From: Castellaniella sp. UBA6218
GTDB taxonomy: Bacteria; Pseudomonadota; Gammaproteobacteria; Burkholderiales; Burkholderiaceae_B
Direction of reading: 5' to 3'
NCBI GenBank assembly: GCA_002421865.1
Contig: DISE01000048.1
Span: 1-17,006 of the forward strand
Length of the DNA stretch: 17,006 bases
The notes beneath the pieces were generated by a model that saw nothing but the letters and a program-made list of their open reading frames with translations, was not told the DNA's origin and did not search any database. A program made the translations under genes and the position numbers. Shown here in pieces: positions 6,968 to 15,101 of the stretch; the stretch's first letter is position 1; each line of letters begins with the position of its first letter.

Positions 6968-7171
6968 CGGCCTATTATTCACGCGCGTGCGCCGCCCGTC
7001 CACCGGATCCCGGCATGATGTTCTCCATCATCCCAGGCGAATGGCCCGGGCGGTCACGCGGTGATATCTTGGACGCAAGAAACCCCTGGACGGTTCTTCG
7101 CGTCGCGGCGCCCCGTTGCCGCCCGACCCGCCCAGAGGCGCCAACACCCATTCAATGAAAAGAGGGATGCG
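6968..7171. promoter_or_regulatory. Divergent lysR / xdhA promoter region with dyads
   Basis: This 204-base gene-free stretch contains the 10-base palindrome CACGCGCGTG (6980-6989), the inverted repeat ATGATG-N5-CATCAT (7015-7031), GATATC (7063-7068), and an imperfect stem AAGAAACC / GGTTCTT (7077-7084 and 7092-7098) that would fall in the xdhA leader. GAGGGA at 7162-7167 is the xdhA ribosome site. The dyad at 7015-7031 is the best candidate for binding by the adjacent LysR protein. No clear sigma-70 promoter stands out. Confidence 0.45.
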
Positions 7172-8656
7172 ATGGAGACCGATGTCATTCGCTTTCATTA
7201 TCGTGGCCAGACCCACGAAGTTTCCGGGCAGCCCACGACCCGCACCGTGCTGCAGTATCTGCGCGAAGATCTGGGCTGCATGGGCACCAAGGAAGGCTGC
7301 GCCGAGGGCGACTGCGGCGCCTGTACCGTCATGGTGGCCGAGCCCGATGGACGTGGCGGCGTGGCCATGCGGGCGGTGAACGCCTGCATCCAGTTCCTGC
7401 CCACGCTCGATGGCAAGGCGCTGTACACGGTCGAGGACCTGCGCCAGGAGGATGGCACGCTGCATCCAGTGCAGCAGGCCATGGTCGATTGCCACGGCTC
7501 CCAGTGCGGTTTCTGCACCCCGGGTTTCGTCATGTCCCTGTGGGGCATGTACCTGGCGCATGGGCCGCAGGATCCGGCGCCCACTCGCACCGAAATCGAC
7601 GACGCGCTGTCGGGCAATCTGTGCCGTTGCACCGGCTATCAGCCCATCGTGCGTGCGGCCGGCGAAATGTTCAACTATCCCGCCGCGCCCTTCGACCGGG
7701 CGGCGCTGGCCGAGATCCTGTCCGCGCTGCGGCGCGACGACGTCTTTACCTACACGCACGACGGCCACACATTCCATGCGCCGCGCACCCTGGCCCAGCT
7801 GGCCCGGTTGCGCCTGGAGCACCCCGACGCCCGCATCCTGGCCGGCAGCACCGACGTGGGCCTGTGGGTGACCAAGCAGTTCCGCGATCTGCCGCACCTG
7901 ATCTACATCGGCCAGGTGGCCGAACTGCGCGACATCCGCCTGGAAGGCGACGACCTGCTGATCGGCGCGGGCGCGCTGCTGAACGACGCGTTCGACGCCC
8001 TGGTCGAGCATCTTCCCGAACTGGCCGAAATGCGCCAGCGTTTCGCCTCCTTCCCGATCCGCAATGCGGGCACGCTGGGCGGCAATGTGGCCAACGGCTC
8101 GCCGATCGGCGATTCCATGCCGGGCCTGATCGCCCTGGGCGCCAGCATCATCCTGCGCCGGGGCGAACGGGTGCGCGAGATGCCGCTCGAGGACTATTAC
8201 CTGGGCTATCAGAAGAATGCGTCCGAGCCCGGCGAATTCGTGCAGGGCCTGCGCGTGCCCGTGCGGGTGGACGGCCGCCAGTTCCGCCATTACAAGCTGT
8301 CCAAGCGCTTCGACCAGGACATCTCGGCGGTATGCGCGGCCTTCGCCGTGATCCTGGACGCGTCGGGTGTCGTGAAATCCGTACGCACCGGCTTCGGCGG
8401 GGTCGCGGCCACGCCCAGCCGCGCGCGCGCCGTGGAAGCCGCCCTGCAGGGCCAGCCCTGGGACGAGGCCCATATCCGCGCTGCGATGGACGCTGTGGGA
8501 CAGGACTTCAAGCCCCTCACCGACATGCGCGCCAGCAGCGAATACCGCCTGCTGGCCTCGCGCAATCTGCTGTACCGCTTCTATCTGGAAACCGCCCCTG
8601 GGGCGCCGCTGGCGACGCATCAGGTCAGTACGGCCGCGCTGGCCGACATCGCTTGA
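7172..8656 (+). CDS. xdhA: Xanthine dehydrogenase, small subunit (2Fe-2S and FAD)
   Basis: A 494-residue subunit passing electrons from the molybdenum site through two [2Fe-2S] clusters to FAD and NAD+. The plant-type cluster uses Cys43, Cys48, Cys51 and Cys72 (GCAEGDCGACTV); the second uses Cys112, Cys115, Cys151 and Cys153 (QCGFCTPGF and GNLCRCTGY). The FAD domain follows from about residue 190, with ILAGSTDVGLW (222-232) and RNAGTLGGNVANGSPIGDS. The order iron-sulfur then FAD on one chain, with a separate molybdenum subunit, is the Rhodobacter-type XdhAB arrangement. The ATG at 7172 is preceded by GAGGGA; an in-frame upstream ATG at 7061 would add 37 unrelated basic residues. It begins the operon, ten bases before xdhB. 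Confidence 0.95.
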   Translation: METDVIRFHYRGQTHEVSGQPTTRTVLQYLREDLGCMGTKEGCAEGDCGACTVMVAEPDGRGGVAMRAVNACIQFLPTLDGKALYTVEDLRQEDGTLHPVQQAMVDCHGSQCGFCTPGFVMSLWGMYLAHGPQDPAPTRTEIDDALSGNLCRCTGYQPIVRAAGEMFNYPAAPFDRAALAEILSALRRDDVFTYTHDGHTFHAPRTLAQLARLRLEHPDARILAGSTDVGLWVTKQFRDLPHLIYIGQVAELRDIRLEGDDLLIGAGALLNDAFDALVEHLPELAEMRQRFASFPIRNAGTLGGNVANGSPIGDSMPGLIALGASIILRRGERVREMPLEDYYLGYQKNASEPGEFVQGLRVPVRVDGRQFRHYKLSKRFDQDISAVCAAFAVILDASGVVKSVRTGFGGVAATPSRARAVEAALQGQPWDEAHIRAAMDAVGQDFKPLTDMRASSEYRLLASRNLLYRFYLETAPGAPLATHQVSTAALADIA

Positions 8657-8666
8657 GGAGGCCGTC

Positions 8667-11042
8667 ATGAACATGCGCATCAACGTGCCGGTCGAACTGG
8701 ACCGGCTGGCCGTCGCCAACGACCGCATTCCCCGTCCCGTCGAGGGCGAACCCGCCGCGGGCGCGTCCAGCCCGCACGAATCCGCCGCGCTGCACGTCAC
8801 CGGCGAGGCCCTCTACACCGACGATATTCCCGAACTGCGGGGCACCGTCTACGCCGCCCTGGGGCTGTCCGCCAAGGCGCACGCCCGCGTGCGCGGCATG
8901 GACCTGGAGGCCGTGCGCCGCGCCCCGGGCGTCGTCGCCGTGTTCACGGCCCGCGACATTCCCGGTGAAAACAACTGCGGCCCGGTGCTGCACGACGATC
9001 CCCTGCTGGCCGACGAACTGGTCCAGTATGTCGGCCAGCCGCTGTTCCTGGTGGTGGCGCGCTCGGTGGACGCCGCGCGCCGCGCCGCGCGCCTGGGCAA
9101 GATCGACTACGAGGAACTGCCCCATCTGCTCACGCCGGTGCAGGCCAAGGAAGCCGGTTCGCGCACGCTGCCCGACATGCGTCTGGTCCAGGGCGACGTC
9201 CAGGCCGCGCTGGCCGCCGCGCCGCGCCGCCTGACGGGGACGTTCGACTGCGGTGGCCAGGAACAGTTCTACCTGGAGGGCCAGATCGCCTACGCGATCC
9301 CGCGCGAGAAGGACGGCATGCTGGTCTGGTGCTCCACCCAGCACCCGACGGAAATGCAGGCCGTGGTCGGCCATACGCTGGGCTGGCACGCCCACCAGGT
9401 CCAGGTCGAATGCCGGCGCATGGGCGGCGGCTTCGGCGGCAAGGAATCCCAGTCGGCGGTCTTCGCGTGTCTGGCTTCGGTCGCCGCGCATCGCTTGCGG
9501 CGGCCGGTGAAACTGCGTGCCGACCGGGACGACGACATGATGATCACCGGCAAGCGCCACGGTTTTCATTACGAATACGAAGTCGGTTACGACGACGAGG
9601 GCCGTATCCTGGGCATGCGTCTGGACATGACCCTGCATTCCGGTTTTTCAGCCGATCTGTCCGAAGCCGTCGCCAGTCGCGCCGTGTGCCACTTCGACAA
9701 CGCCTACTACATCCCGGCTGCGGATGTGCGCGCCATGTGCGGCAAGACGAACACGCAGTCGAACACGGCCTTTCGAGGCTTCGGCGGCCCTCAGGGCGCG
9801 CTGCTGACCGAAGTCGTGCTCGACCGTATCGCCCGCGAACTGGGCCGCGATCCGCTGGATGTGCGCCAGACCAATTTCTACGGCATCGAAACGCGCAACA
9901 TCACCCCCTACGGGCAGGTGGTCGAGGGCAACCTGATCGAGCCGCTGGTGGCCGAACTGGTCGCCAGCTCCGATTACCGGGCGCGCCGCCAGGCGGTGAA
10001 CGACTTCAACGCGTCCAGCCCCATCCTGAAAAAGGGCCTGGCGCTGACGCCGGTGAAGTTCGGCATCTCCTTCAACGTGCCGGCTTTCAACCAGGCGGGC
10101 GCGCTGGTGCACATCTACCGCGACGGCTCGGTGCTGGTGAACCACGGCGGCACGGAAATGGGCCAGGGCCTGAACACCAAGGTCGCCCAGGTCGTGGCCA
10201 ACACCCTGGGGCTGGACCTGGACTGCGTGCGCGTCACGGCCACCGATACCTTCAAGGTCGCCAACACCTCCGCCACGGCGGCTTCCACGGGCACCGACCT
10301 GAACGGCAAGGCGGCCGAGGACGCCGCGCTGCAGCTGCGCGCGCGCCTGGCCGATTTCGCCGCCCGCAAATACGGCGGCAAACCCGATGAGGTGGTCTTC
10401 GCCTGGCGCCAGGTCAACGTCAATGGCCGCAACATCCCGTTCGGCCAACTGGCCGACGAAGCCTACTGGGACCGCGTGCAGTTGTGGTCCGACGGTTTCT
10501 ACGCCACCCCGGGCATCACCTGGGACAAGGCCACCATGCACGGCCGGCCGTTCTTCTATTTCGCCTTCGGGGCGGCGGTGTCGGAAGTGGTGGTGGATAC
10601 GCTGACCGGCGAATGGAAACTGCTGCGCGCCGACATCCTGCATGATGTCGGGGCGTCCATCAATCCGGCGATCGACCTGGGCCAGGTCGAAGGCGGCTAC
10701 ATCCAGGGCACGGGCTGGCTGACCACCGAGGAACTCTGGTGGCGCGACGACGGCCGCCTGATGACGCACGCGCCGTCCACCTACAAGATCCCGGCCATCA
10801 GCGACTGCCCGCGCGATTTCCGTGTGAGCCTGTTCCGGGCGCAGAACCTGAAGGACACCGTGCACCGTTCCAAGGCGGTGGGCGAGCCCCCGCTGCTGCA
10901 TGGCATCAGCACCTTCAACGCGCTCTGCGACGCGGTGGCGGCGGTGGGCGACGGGCGGACCTCGCCCGATCTGCGGGCGCCGGCCACGCCGGAAGCCATC
11001 CTGAAGGCGACCGAGGACCTGCGGAAACGCAGCGCGGCCTGA
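8667..11042 (+). CDS. xdhB: Xanthine dehydrogenase, large molybdenum-cofactor subunit
   Basis: A 791-residue catalytic subunit that hydroxylates hypoxanthine to xanthine and xanthine to urate. Expected active-site residues are present: Gln225 (STQHP), Glu260 in GGGFGGKE, Arg338 in ASRAVCHFDN, Arg370 in FRGFGG, and the catalytic base Glu740 in KAVGEPPLLHG. By spacing these correspond to bovine Gln767, Glu802, Arg880, Arg912 and Glu1261. Having both the Glu260 and Arg338 equivalents favours a true purine oxidase over an aldehyde oxidase. The cofactor-binding GTEMGQGLNTK is also intact. GAGGAG sits six bases before the ATG. The stop overlaps the start of xdhC (TGATG). Confidence 0.95.
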   Translation: MNMRINVPVELDRLAVANDRIPRPVEGEPAAGASSPHESAALHVTGEALYTDDIPELRGTVYAALGLSAKAHARVRGMDLEAVRRAPGVVAVFTARDIPGENNCGPVLHDDPLLADELVQYVGQPLFLVVARSVDAARRAARLGKIDYEELPHLLTPVQAKEAGSRTLPDMRLVQGDVQAALAAAPRRLTGTFDCGGQEQFYLEGQIAYAIPREKDGMLVWCSTQHPTEMQAVVGHTLGWHAHQVQVECRRMGGGFGGKESQSAVFACLASVAAHRLRRPVKLRADRDDDMMITGKRHGFHYEYEVGYDDEGRILGMRLDMTLHSGFSADLSEAVASRAVCHFDNAYYIPAADVRAMCGKTNTQSNTAFRGFGGPQGALLTEVVLDRIARELGRDPLDVRQTNFYGIETRNITPYGQVVEGNLIEPLVAELVASSDYRARRQAVNDFNASSPILKKGLALTPVKFGISFNVPAFNQAGALVHIYRDGSVLVNHGGTEMGQGLNTKVAQVVANTLGLDLDCVRVTATDTFKVANTSATAASTGTDLNGKAAEDAALQLRARLADFAARKYGGKPDEVVFAWRQVNVNGRNIPFGQLADEAYWDRVQLWSDGFYATPGITWDKATMHGRPFFYFAFGAAVSEVVVDTLTGEWKLLRADILHDVGASINPAIDLGQVEGGYIQGTGWLTTEELWWRDDGRLMTHAPSTYKIPAISDCPRDFRVSLFRAQNLKDTVHRSKAVGEPPLLHGISTFNALCDAVAAVGDGRTSPDLRAPATPEAILKATEDLRKRSAA

Positions 11043-12109
11043 TGCACGCCTGGATCGATCAGGCCCTGTGGTGCCTGGATCGGCGCCAGGCGGCGGTGCT
11101 GGTCACGGTCGCCTGGGTCCAGGGCTCGGCCCCGCGCGAGGCCGGGGCGAAGATGCTCGTGGCCGCCGGACACCAGTGGCTCACCATCGGCGGCGGACAC
11201 CTGGAATGGAAGGCGGCCGGGTTCGCCCGGGCGCGCTTGCGCGCGGACGACGGTCCCGACCGCTGGGTCGAGGCCCTGCCCCTGGGACCGGCGCTGGGCC
11301 AGTGCTGCGGCGGCATGGTGCACCTGCTGTTCGAGCGTCTGCGGGAATCCGACCGCAGCTGGCTGGAAGCCCTGCGCGCCGGCCTGCAGTCGCCGGCCGG
11401 CCGCATCCGCGAAGTCGGCCTGGGTGGGGAAGGTGTGCAGCCCTGGGTGCGCGTGTCCGCGCCTGACGAGGCGGATGCGGCGGCCGATGGCGGCCTCGCG
11501 GGCACGTACGGTCCGGACGCCGACCGGCTGCTGCGTCCCGATCCCGTCCGGGGTTGCCTGACGCTGCGCGAGGCCGTGCGCCCCGATCCGCTGCATGTGG
11601 TGATTTTCGGCGCCGGTCACGTCGGCCAGGCCCTGGTGCATATCCTGGGCACCCTGCCCTGCCGGGTGACCTGGGTGGATGCGCGCGACGACCTGTTTCC
11701 GGACACGGTGCCTTCGAATGTGCTGATCGAAGCGACCGACACGCCGGAGGCCGTGATCGACGAGGCTCCGCCCGGCAGTTGCTTCCTGATCATGACCCAC
11801 GACCACGCGCTCGACCAGCGCCTGTGCGAGCAGCTGTTGCGGCGCGACGACGTGGCGTATTTCGGCCTGATCGGCTCTCAGACCAAGCGGCGCAAGTTCG
11901 AGCATCGGTTCCGCGCGCGCGGCATCGCGCCGGAACGGATCGCGCGCATCGTATGCCCCATCGGCGAACCCGGCATCGAAGGCAAACAGCCCGCCGTGAT
12001 CGCCGTCGCCGTCGCCGCCCAGCTGCTGCGCCTGCGGTCCGGGCGTGAGCCGCGGGCCGCTGCGCCGGCGCGAACCGAAGCCCCCGTACACACAGAGGAG
12101 ACCCCATGA
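11042..12109 (+). CDS. xdhC: Xanthine dehydrogenase maturation factor (XdhC)
   Basis: A 355-residue chaperone that, in Rhodobacter, binds molybdenum cofactor, promotes its sulfuration and delivers it to XdhB; it is not part of the final enzyme. The N-terminal half has GSAPREAGAKM (28-38), GGGHLEW (50-56) and GQCCGG (86-91), whose cysteines belong to the conserved cofactor-binding motif. The C-terminal half has the Rossmann glycine motif FGAGHVGQALV (189-199), WVDARDDLFP (211-220), then THDHALDQ and CPIGEPGIEGKQPAVIAVAV. The ATG overlaps the xdhB stop by one base and the stop overlaps the guaD start (ATGA), so expression is coupled on both sides. The last 25 or so residues are Ala/Arg/Pro-rich and outside the conserved domain. 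Confidence 0.94.
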   Translation: MHAWIDQALWCLDRRQAAVLVTVAWVQGSAPREAGAKMLVAAGHQWLTIGGGHLEWKAAGFARARLRADDGPDRWVEALPLGPALGQCCGGMVHLLFERLRESDRSWLEALRAGLQSPAGRIREVGLGGEGVQPWVRVSAPDEADAAADGGLAGTYGPDADRLLRPDPVRGCLTLREAVRPDPLHVVIFGAGHVGQALVHILGTLPCRVTWVDARDDLFPDTVPSNVLIEATDTPEAVIDEAPPGSCFLIMTHDHALDQRLCEQLLRRDDVAYFGLIGSQTKRRKFEHRFRARGIAPERIARIVCPIGEPGIEGKQPAVIAVAVAAQLLRLRSGREPRAAAPARTEAPVHTEETP

Positions 12110-13443
12110 CGTCCACGACCCCGTCCGCGCCCGCCGGGACGAACGCATCCGGCCCGCAGGCCTACCGCGCGCAACTGCTGTATTTCCGCGACACGCCCAA
12201 GGCCGAGGACGAAGCCTGTGAATGGATCCGCGATGGCCTGCTGGTCGTGCGCGACGGCCGCATCGAACAATGCGGCGACTATGACCGGCTGATCGGCGAT
12301 CTGCCCCCCGGCACGCCGGTCAACGACTGGCGCGGCCGTCTGATCACGCCGGGCTTCATCGATACCCACATTCACTATCCGCAGACGGACATGATCGCCT
12401 CGCCGGCGCCCGGTCTGCTGCCCTGGCTGGAAACCTATACCTTCCCGACCGAACGGCGGTTCGAGAATCCGGAATACGCCCAGGACGTGGCGCGATTCTT
12501 CCTGGATGAATTGCTGCGCTGCGGCACGACCACCGCGCTGGTCTACTGCACCGTGCACCCGGGTTCGGCCCAGGCCTTCTTCGAGGAGAGCCACGCGCGC
12601 GATCTGCGCATGGTGGCGGGCAAGGTCATGATGGACCGCAACTGCCCGGAATACCTGCGTGACACGGCGGAATCCGGCGCCCGCGACAGCGAGGACCTGA
12701 TCCGGCGCTGGCACGGCACGGGACGCCAGCTGTACGCCCTGACGCCGCGCTTCGCGCCGACCTCCACGCCCGAGCAGCTGCGCCTGTGCGGCGAGCTGGC
12801 CAAGCGCTATCCGGACGTGTTCATCCAGTCGCATGTGTCGGAGAACCGCGACGAGGTGAAATGGGTCATGGACCTGTTTCCCGGCTATCGCAGCTACCTG
12901 GACATCTACGACCAGTTCGGCCTGCTGCGGCCCCGGTCGGTCTACGGGCACTGCGTCTGGCTGGACGACGACGACCGCCGCCGCATGCGCGACGCGGGTG
13001 CCGTCGCCGCCCACTGTCCCACGTCCAACCAGTTTCTGGGCAGCGGCCTGTTCGACTTCGCGGCGGCCAAGGACTTCGGCATGCCAGTGGCCCTGGCCAC
13101 CGACGTGGGCGGCGGCTCGTCCTTTTCCATGCTGCTGACCATGAACGAGGCGCACAAGGTCGCGCGTCTGTCGGGCCATTACCTGACGGCGCGGCGCATG
13201 TTCTGGCAGGCCACGCAGGGCGCGGCCAAGCACCTGGGCCTGACGGGCCGGATCGGAACGCTGGAGCCGGGCGCCGAGGCCGACTTCATTGTCCTGGATC
13301 CCAAGGCCACGCCGCTGCTGGAGCGCCGCAGCGCCCTGGCCGAATCGCTGGAGGAACTGCTGTTTGCCCTGGCGATGCTGGGCGACGACCGCACGATCGC
13401 CGCCACCTACGCGGCGGGGCGGGAGGTGCACCGGCGCGGGTAG
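12106..13443 (+). CDS. guaD: Guanine deaminase
   Basis: A 445-residue amidohydrolase converting guanine to xanthine and ammonia, which feeds XdhAB encoded just upstream. Zinc-site residues are visible: His88 and His90 in PGFIDTHIHYPQTD, His243 in SHVSEN, His282 in YGHCVWLDD and Asp333 in ATDVGGG. PRFAPT and CPTSN are also typical of guanine deaminase and separate it from other amidohydrolases such as atrazine or cytosine deaminases. About 35 N-terminal residues before the barrel form the usual small beta domain. The start ATG overlaps the xdhC stop, with GAGGAG five bases upstream. It is the last gene of the xdh operon; a terminator and repeat block follow. Confidence 0.95.
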   Translation: MTSTTPSAPAGTNASGPQAYRAQLLYFRDTPKAEDEACEWIRDGLLVVRDGRIEQCGDYDRLIGDLPPGTPVNDWRGRLITPGFIDTHIHYPQTDMIASPAPGLLPWLETYTFPTERRFENPEYAQDVARFFLDELLRCGTTTALVYCTVHPGSAQAFFEESHARDLRMVAGKVMMDRNCPEYLRDTAESGARDSEDLIRRWHGTGRQLYALTPRFAPTSTPEQLRLCGELAKRYPDVFIQSHVSENRDEVKWVMDLFPGYRSYLDIYDQFGLLRPRSVYGHCVWLDDDDRRRMRDAGAVAAHCPTSNQFLGSGLFDFAAAKDFGMPVALATDVGGGSSFSMLLTMNEAHKVARLSGHYLTARRMFWQATQGAAKHLGLTGRIGTLEPGAEADFIVLDPKATPLLERRSALAESLEELLFALAMLGDDRTIAATYAAGREVHRRG

Positions 13444-13445
13444 AT

Positions 13446-13474
13446 GGCCCCCACGCTGCGCAGCCTGCGGCCGC
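13446..13474 (+). repeat. 29-bp direct repeat, copy 1
   Basis: An exact 29-base unit beginning GGCCCCCACG just after guaD, repeated 81 bases further on. It includes the 10-base palindrome GCTGCGCAGC (13456-13465). No protein-coding sense is visible. Confidence 0.85.
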
Positions 13475-13479
13475 TTGCT

Positions 13480-13500
13480 GCCCCCGAGGGGGCGTCTTTT
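13480..13500 (+). terminator. Intrinsic terminator after guaD
   Basis: GCCCCC (13480-13485) pairs with GGGGGC (13488-13493) and is followed by GTCTTTT, giving a GC stem plus short T tract 37 bases after the guaD stop. The two-base gap means the top C-G pair probably opens to make a four-base loop. It would end the xdhABC-guaD transcript. Confidence 0.65.
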
Positions 13501-13526
13501 GCCTTGGGGCGGCCCGGCGGCAAAAG
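13496..13526. repeat. Inverted repeat with T and A tracts (possible second terminator)
   Basis: CTTTTGCC (13496-13503) and GGCAAAAG (13519-13526) are perfectly complementary around a 15-base GC-rich loop. It shares its T run with the preceding terminator hairpin, so the two structures would compete. Confidence 0.6.
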
Positions 13527-13555
13527 GGCCCCCACGCTGCGCAGCCTGCGGCCGC
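13527..13555 (+). repeat. 29-bp direct repeat, copy 2
   Basis: Exact second copy of the unit at 13446-13474. It is not followed by the CCCCCGAGGGGG stem seen after copy 1. It ends 40 bases before amn and must be part of, or upstream of, the amn promoter. Confidence 0.85.
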
Positions 13556-13582
13556 GTGTGCACGGCCGTCACGAAGACCTGC

Positions 13583-13588
13583 CATAAT
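13583..13588 (+). promoter_or_regulatory. Possible -10 box of amn
   Basis: CATAAT (5 of 6 bases of consensus) ends seven bases before the amn ATG. If used, transcription would start at or one to two bases before the ATG. No -35 of quality lies 16-18 bases upstream (region about 13559-13566). Confidence 0.35.
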
Positions 13589-13595
13589 CGGGCGC

Positions 13596-15092
13596 ATGGA
13601 AAAGTTCATCGACACCGCGCGCCCGACCCGGCTGCCGCCGCTGATCCCGTTCTCCAGCTACGAGGACGCCGACGCGGCGGTGGACCGGCTGCTGGAAATC
13701 TACCGGCGCAACACCGCCTTCATCCGCGATGCCTTCCGCGAATATTGCGTCAACGGCCTGGAAACCGGCCAGCGGGTGCGCGCCTGCTACCCGGCGATCC
13801 GCATCCGGGTGAATTCCTACCAGGAAGTCGACAGCCGCCTGTCCTATGGCCACCTGGTCGAGCCGGGCGTCTACATGACCACGGTCACCCAGCCCGCCCT
13901 GTTCCACGACTATCTGCGCGAACAGGTGCGCCTGCTGCTGCGCAATCACGGCGTGCCGGTCGAGATCGGCGAGTCCGACCTGCCCATTCCCCTGCACTTC
14001 GCCTTCCCGGAAGGCGAGTACGTCGAGGGCGAATATTCCGAAGTGCCCGGCCATACCCTGCGCGACCACTTCGACGTGCCCGACCTGGCGGTGACCGACG
14101 ACGCCATCGTCAACGGCACCTGGCGGGGCCGCGACAACCAGGCGCGCCCCCTGGCGCCTTTCACCGCGCCGCGCATCGATTATTCCCTGCACCGGCTGCA
14201 GCATTACACGGCCACCGCCCCGGTGCATTTCCAGGACTTCGTGCTGTTCACCAACTATCAGTTCTATGTGGATGGCTTCGTCCAGTGGGCGCGCGAGACC
14301 CTCGCCGCCGGCGAGGGCGGCTACACGGAACTGGTCGAGCCCGGCAACCGCATCGTCACGCGGGACAGCCTGGACGAGGCCCGCACGGGGCCGGCGCCGC
14401 TGCCGCAGATGCCGTCCTATCACCTGAAGCGGCCGGGGCACACCGGCATCACGCTGATCAACATCGGCGTGGGTCCGTCCAATGCCAAGACCATCACCGA
14501 CCACGTCGCCGTGCTGCGGCCGTCGGCCTGGCTGATGCTGGGCCATTGCGCCGGGCTGCGCACCACCCAGCGGCTGGGGGACTACGTGCTGGCCCATGGC
14601 TATGTGCGCCAGGATCATGTGCTGGACGACGATCTGCCCCTGTGGGTGCCGGTGCCGCCGCTGGCCGAGGTCCAGGTCGCCCTGGAACAGGCCGTGGCCG
14701 ATGTGTCCGGCCTTTCGGGCTGGGAACTGAAGCGGATCATGCGCACCGGCACCGTGGCCACCATCGACAACCGCAACTGGGAACTGCGCGACCAGCAGGA
14801 ACCCGTGCAGCACCTGTCGCAGTCGCGCGCCATCGCCCTGGACATGGAATCGGCCACCATCGCGGCCAACGGTTTCCGTTTCCGCGTGCCCTACGGCACG
14901 CTGCTGTGCGTGTCGGACAAGCCGCTGCACGGCGAACTGAAGCTGCCGGGCATGGCCACCGCCTTCTACCGCACCCAGGTCAGCCAGCACCTGCACATCG
15001 GCATCCGGGCGCTGGAACACCTGCGCGAGATGCCTGGCGAACGCCTGCACTCGCGTAAACTGCGCAGCTTCATCGAAACGGCGTTCAAATAA
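13596..15092 (+). CDS. amn: AMP nucleosidase
   Basis: A 498-residue cytoplasmic enzyme hydrolysing AMP to adenine and ribose 5-phosphate, controlling AMP pools. The N-terminal regulatory part covers about residues 1-190. The nucleoside-phosphorylase-like catalytic part carries TGITLINIGVGPSNAKTITD, RPSAWLMLGHCAGLR, RTGTVATIDNRNWELR, DMESATIAANGFRFR (Asp416 to Arg430) and CVSDKPLHGELKLPG, in which Asp441 is the expected catalytic aspartate. The ending GERLHSRKLRSF also matches E. coli Amn, and length is close to its 484. No ribosome site precedes the ATG. It is separated from guaD by the repeat/terminator block, so it has its own promoter. The adenine made could join purine catabolism after deamination, but no adenine deaminase is encoded here. 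Confidence 0.94.
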   Translation: MEKFIDTARPTRLPPLIPFSSYEDADAAVDRLLEIYRRNTAFIRDAFREYCVNGLETGQRVRACYPAIRIRVNSYQEVDSRLSYGHLVEPGVYMTTVTQPALFHDYLREQVRLLLRNHGVPVEIGESDLPIPLHFAFPEGEYVEGEYSEVPGHTLRDHFDVPDLAVTDDAIVNGTWRGRDNQARPLAPFTAPRIDYSLHRLQHYTATAPVHFQDFVLFTNYQFYVDGFVQWARETLAAGEGGYTELVEPGNRIVTRDSLDEARTGPAPLPQMPSYHLKRPGHTGITLINIGVGPSNAKTITDHVAVLRPSAWLMLGHCAGLRTTQRLGDYVLAHGYVRQDHVLDDDLPLWVPVPPLAEVQVALEQAVADVSGLSGWELKRIMRTGTVATIDNRNWELRDQQEPVQHLSQSRAIALDMESATIAANGFRFRVPYGTLLCVSDKPLHGELKLPGMATAFYRTQVSQHLHIGIRALEHLREMPGERLHSRKLRSFIETAFK

Positions 15093-15101
15093 TCAAAGAC
15101 C

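Noticed and set aside
5973..7020. Shared ATGATGT string upstream of the permease (5973) and in the xdhA promoter (7015) as a common operator
   Set aside because: Only about seven bases match and the permease copy lacks the second arm, so chance is a sufficient explanation.
7077..7098. Purine or molybdenum-cofactor riboswitch in the xdhA leader
   Set aside because: Only a short imperfect stem is visible; the conserved junction sequences of known purine or Moco riboswitches are not recognisable.
7061..7171. In-frame N-terminal extension of xdhA
   Set aside because: The extra 37 residues are basic and unlike a ferredoxin-domain start; ATG at 7172 has GAGGGA upstream and gives the expected cysteine numbering.
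7028..8800. Minus-strand open frame of about 590 codons opposite xdhA
   Set aside because: Opposite a gene with all expected iron-sulfur cysteines; no domain is visible in the antisense product.
13446..13555. CRISPR-like array suggested by two identical 29-base repeats
   Set aside because: Only two copies, the spacer is a terminator structure of 52 bases, and no cas genes are present.
11878..13572. Minus-strand open frame of about 560 codons opposite guaD
   Set aside because: Low-complexity Arg/Gln/Gly/Ala-rich translation; guaD with intact metal ligands occupies the other strand.
13289..15058. Long alternative frames on both strands over amn
   Set aside because: amn matches its family end to end; the alternative translations are Arg/Pro/Ala-rich shadows.
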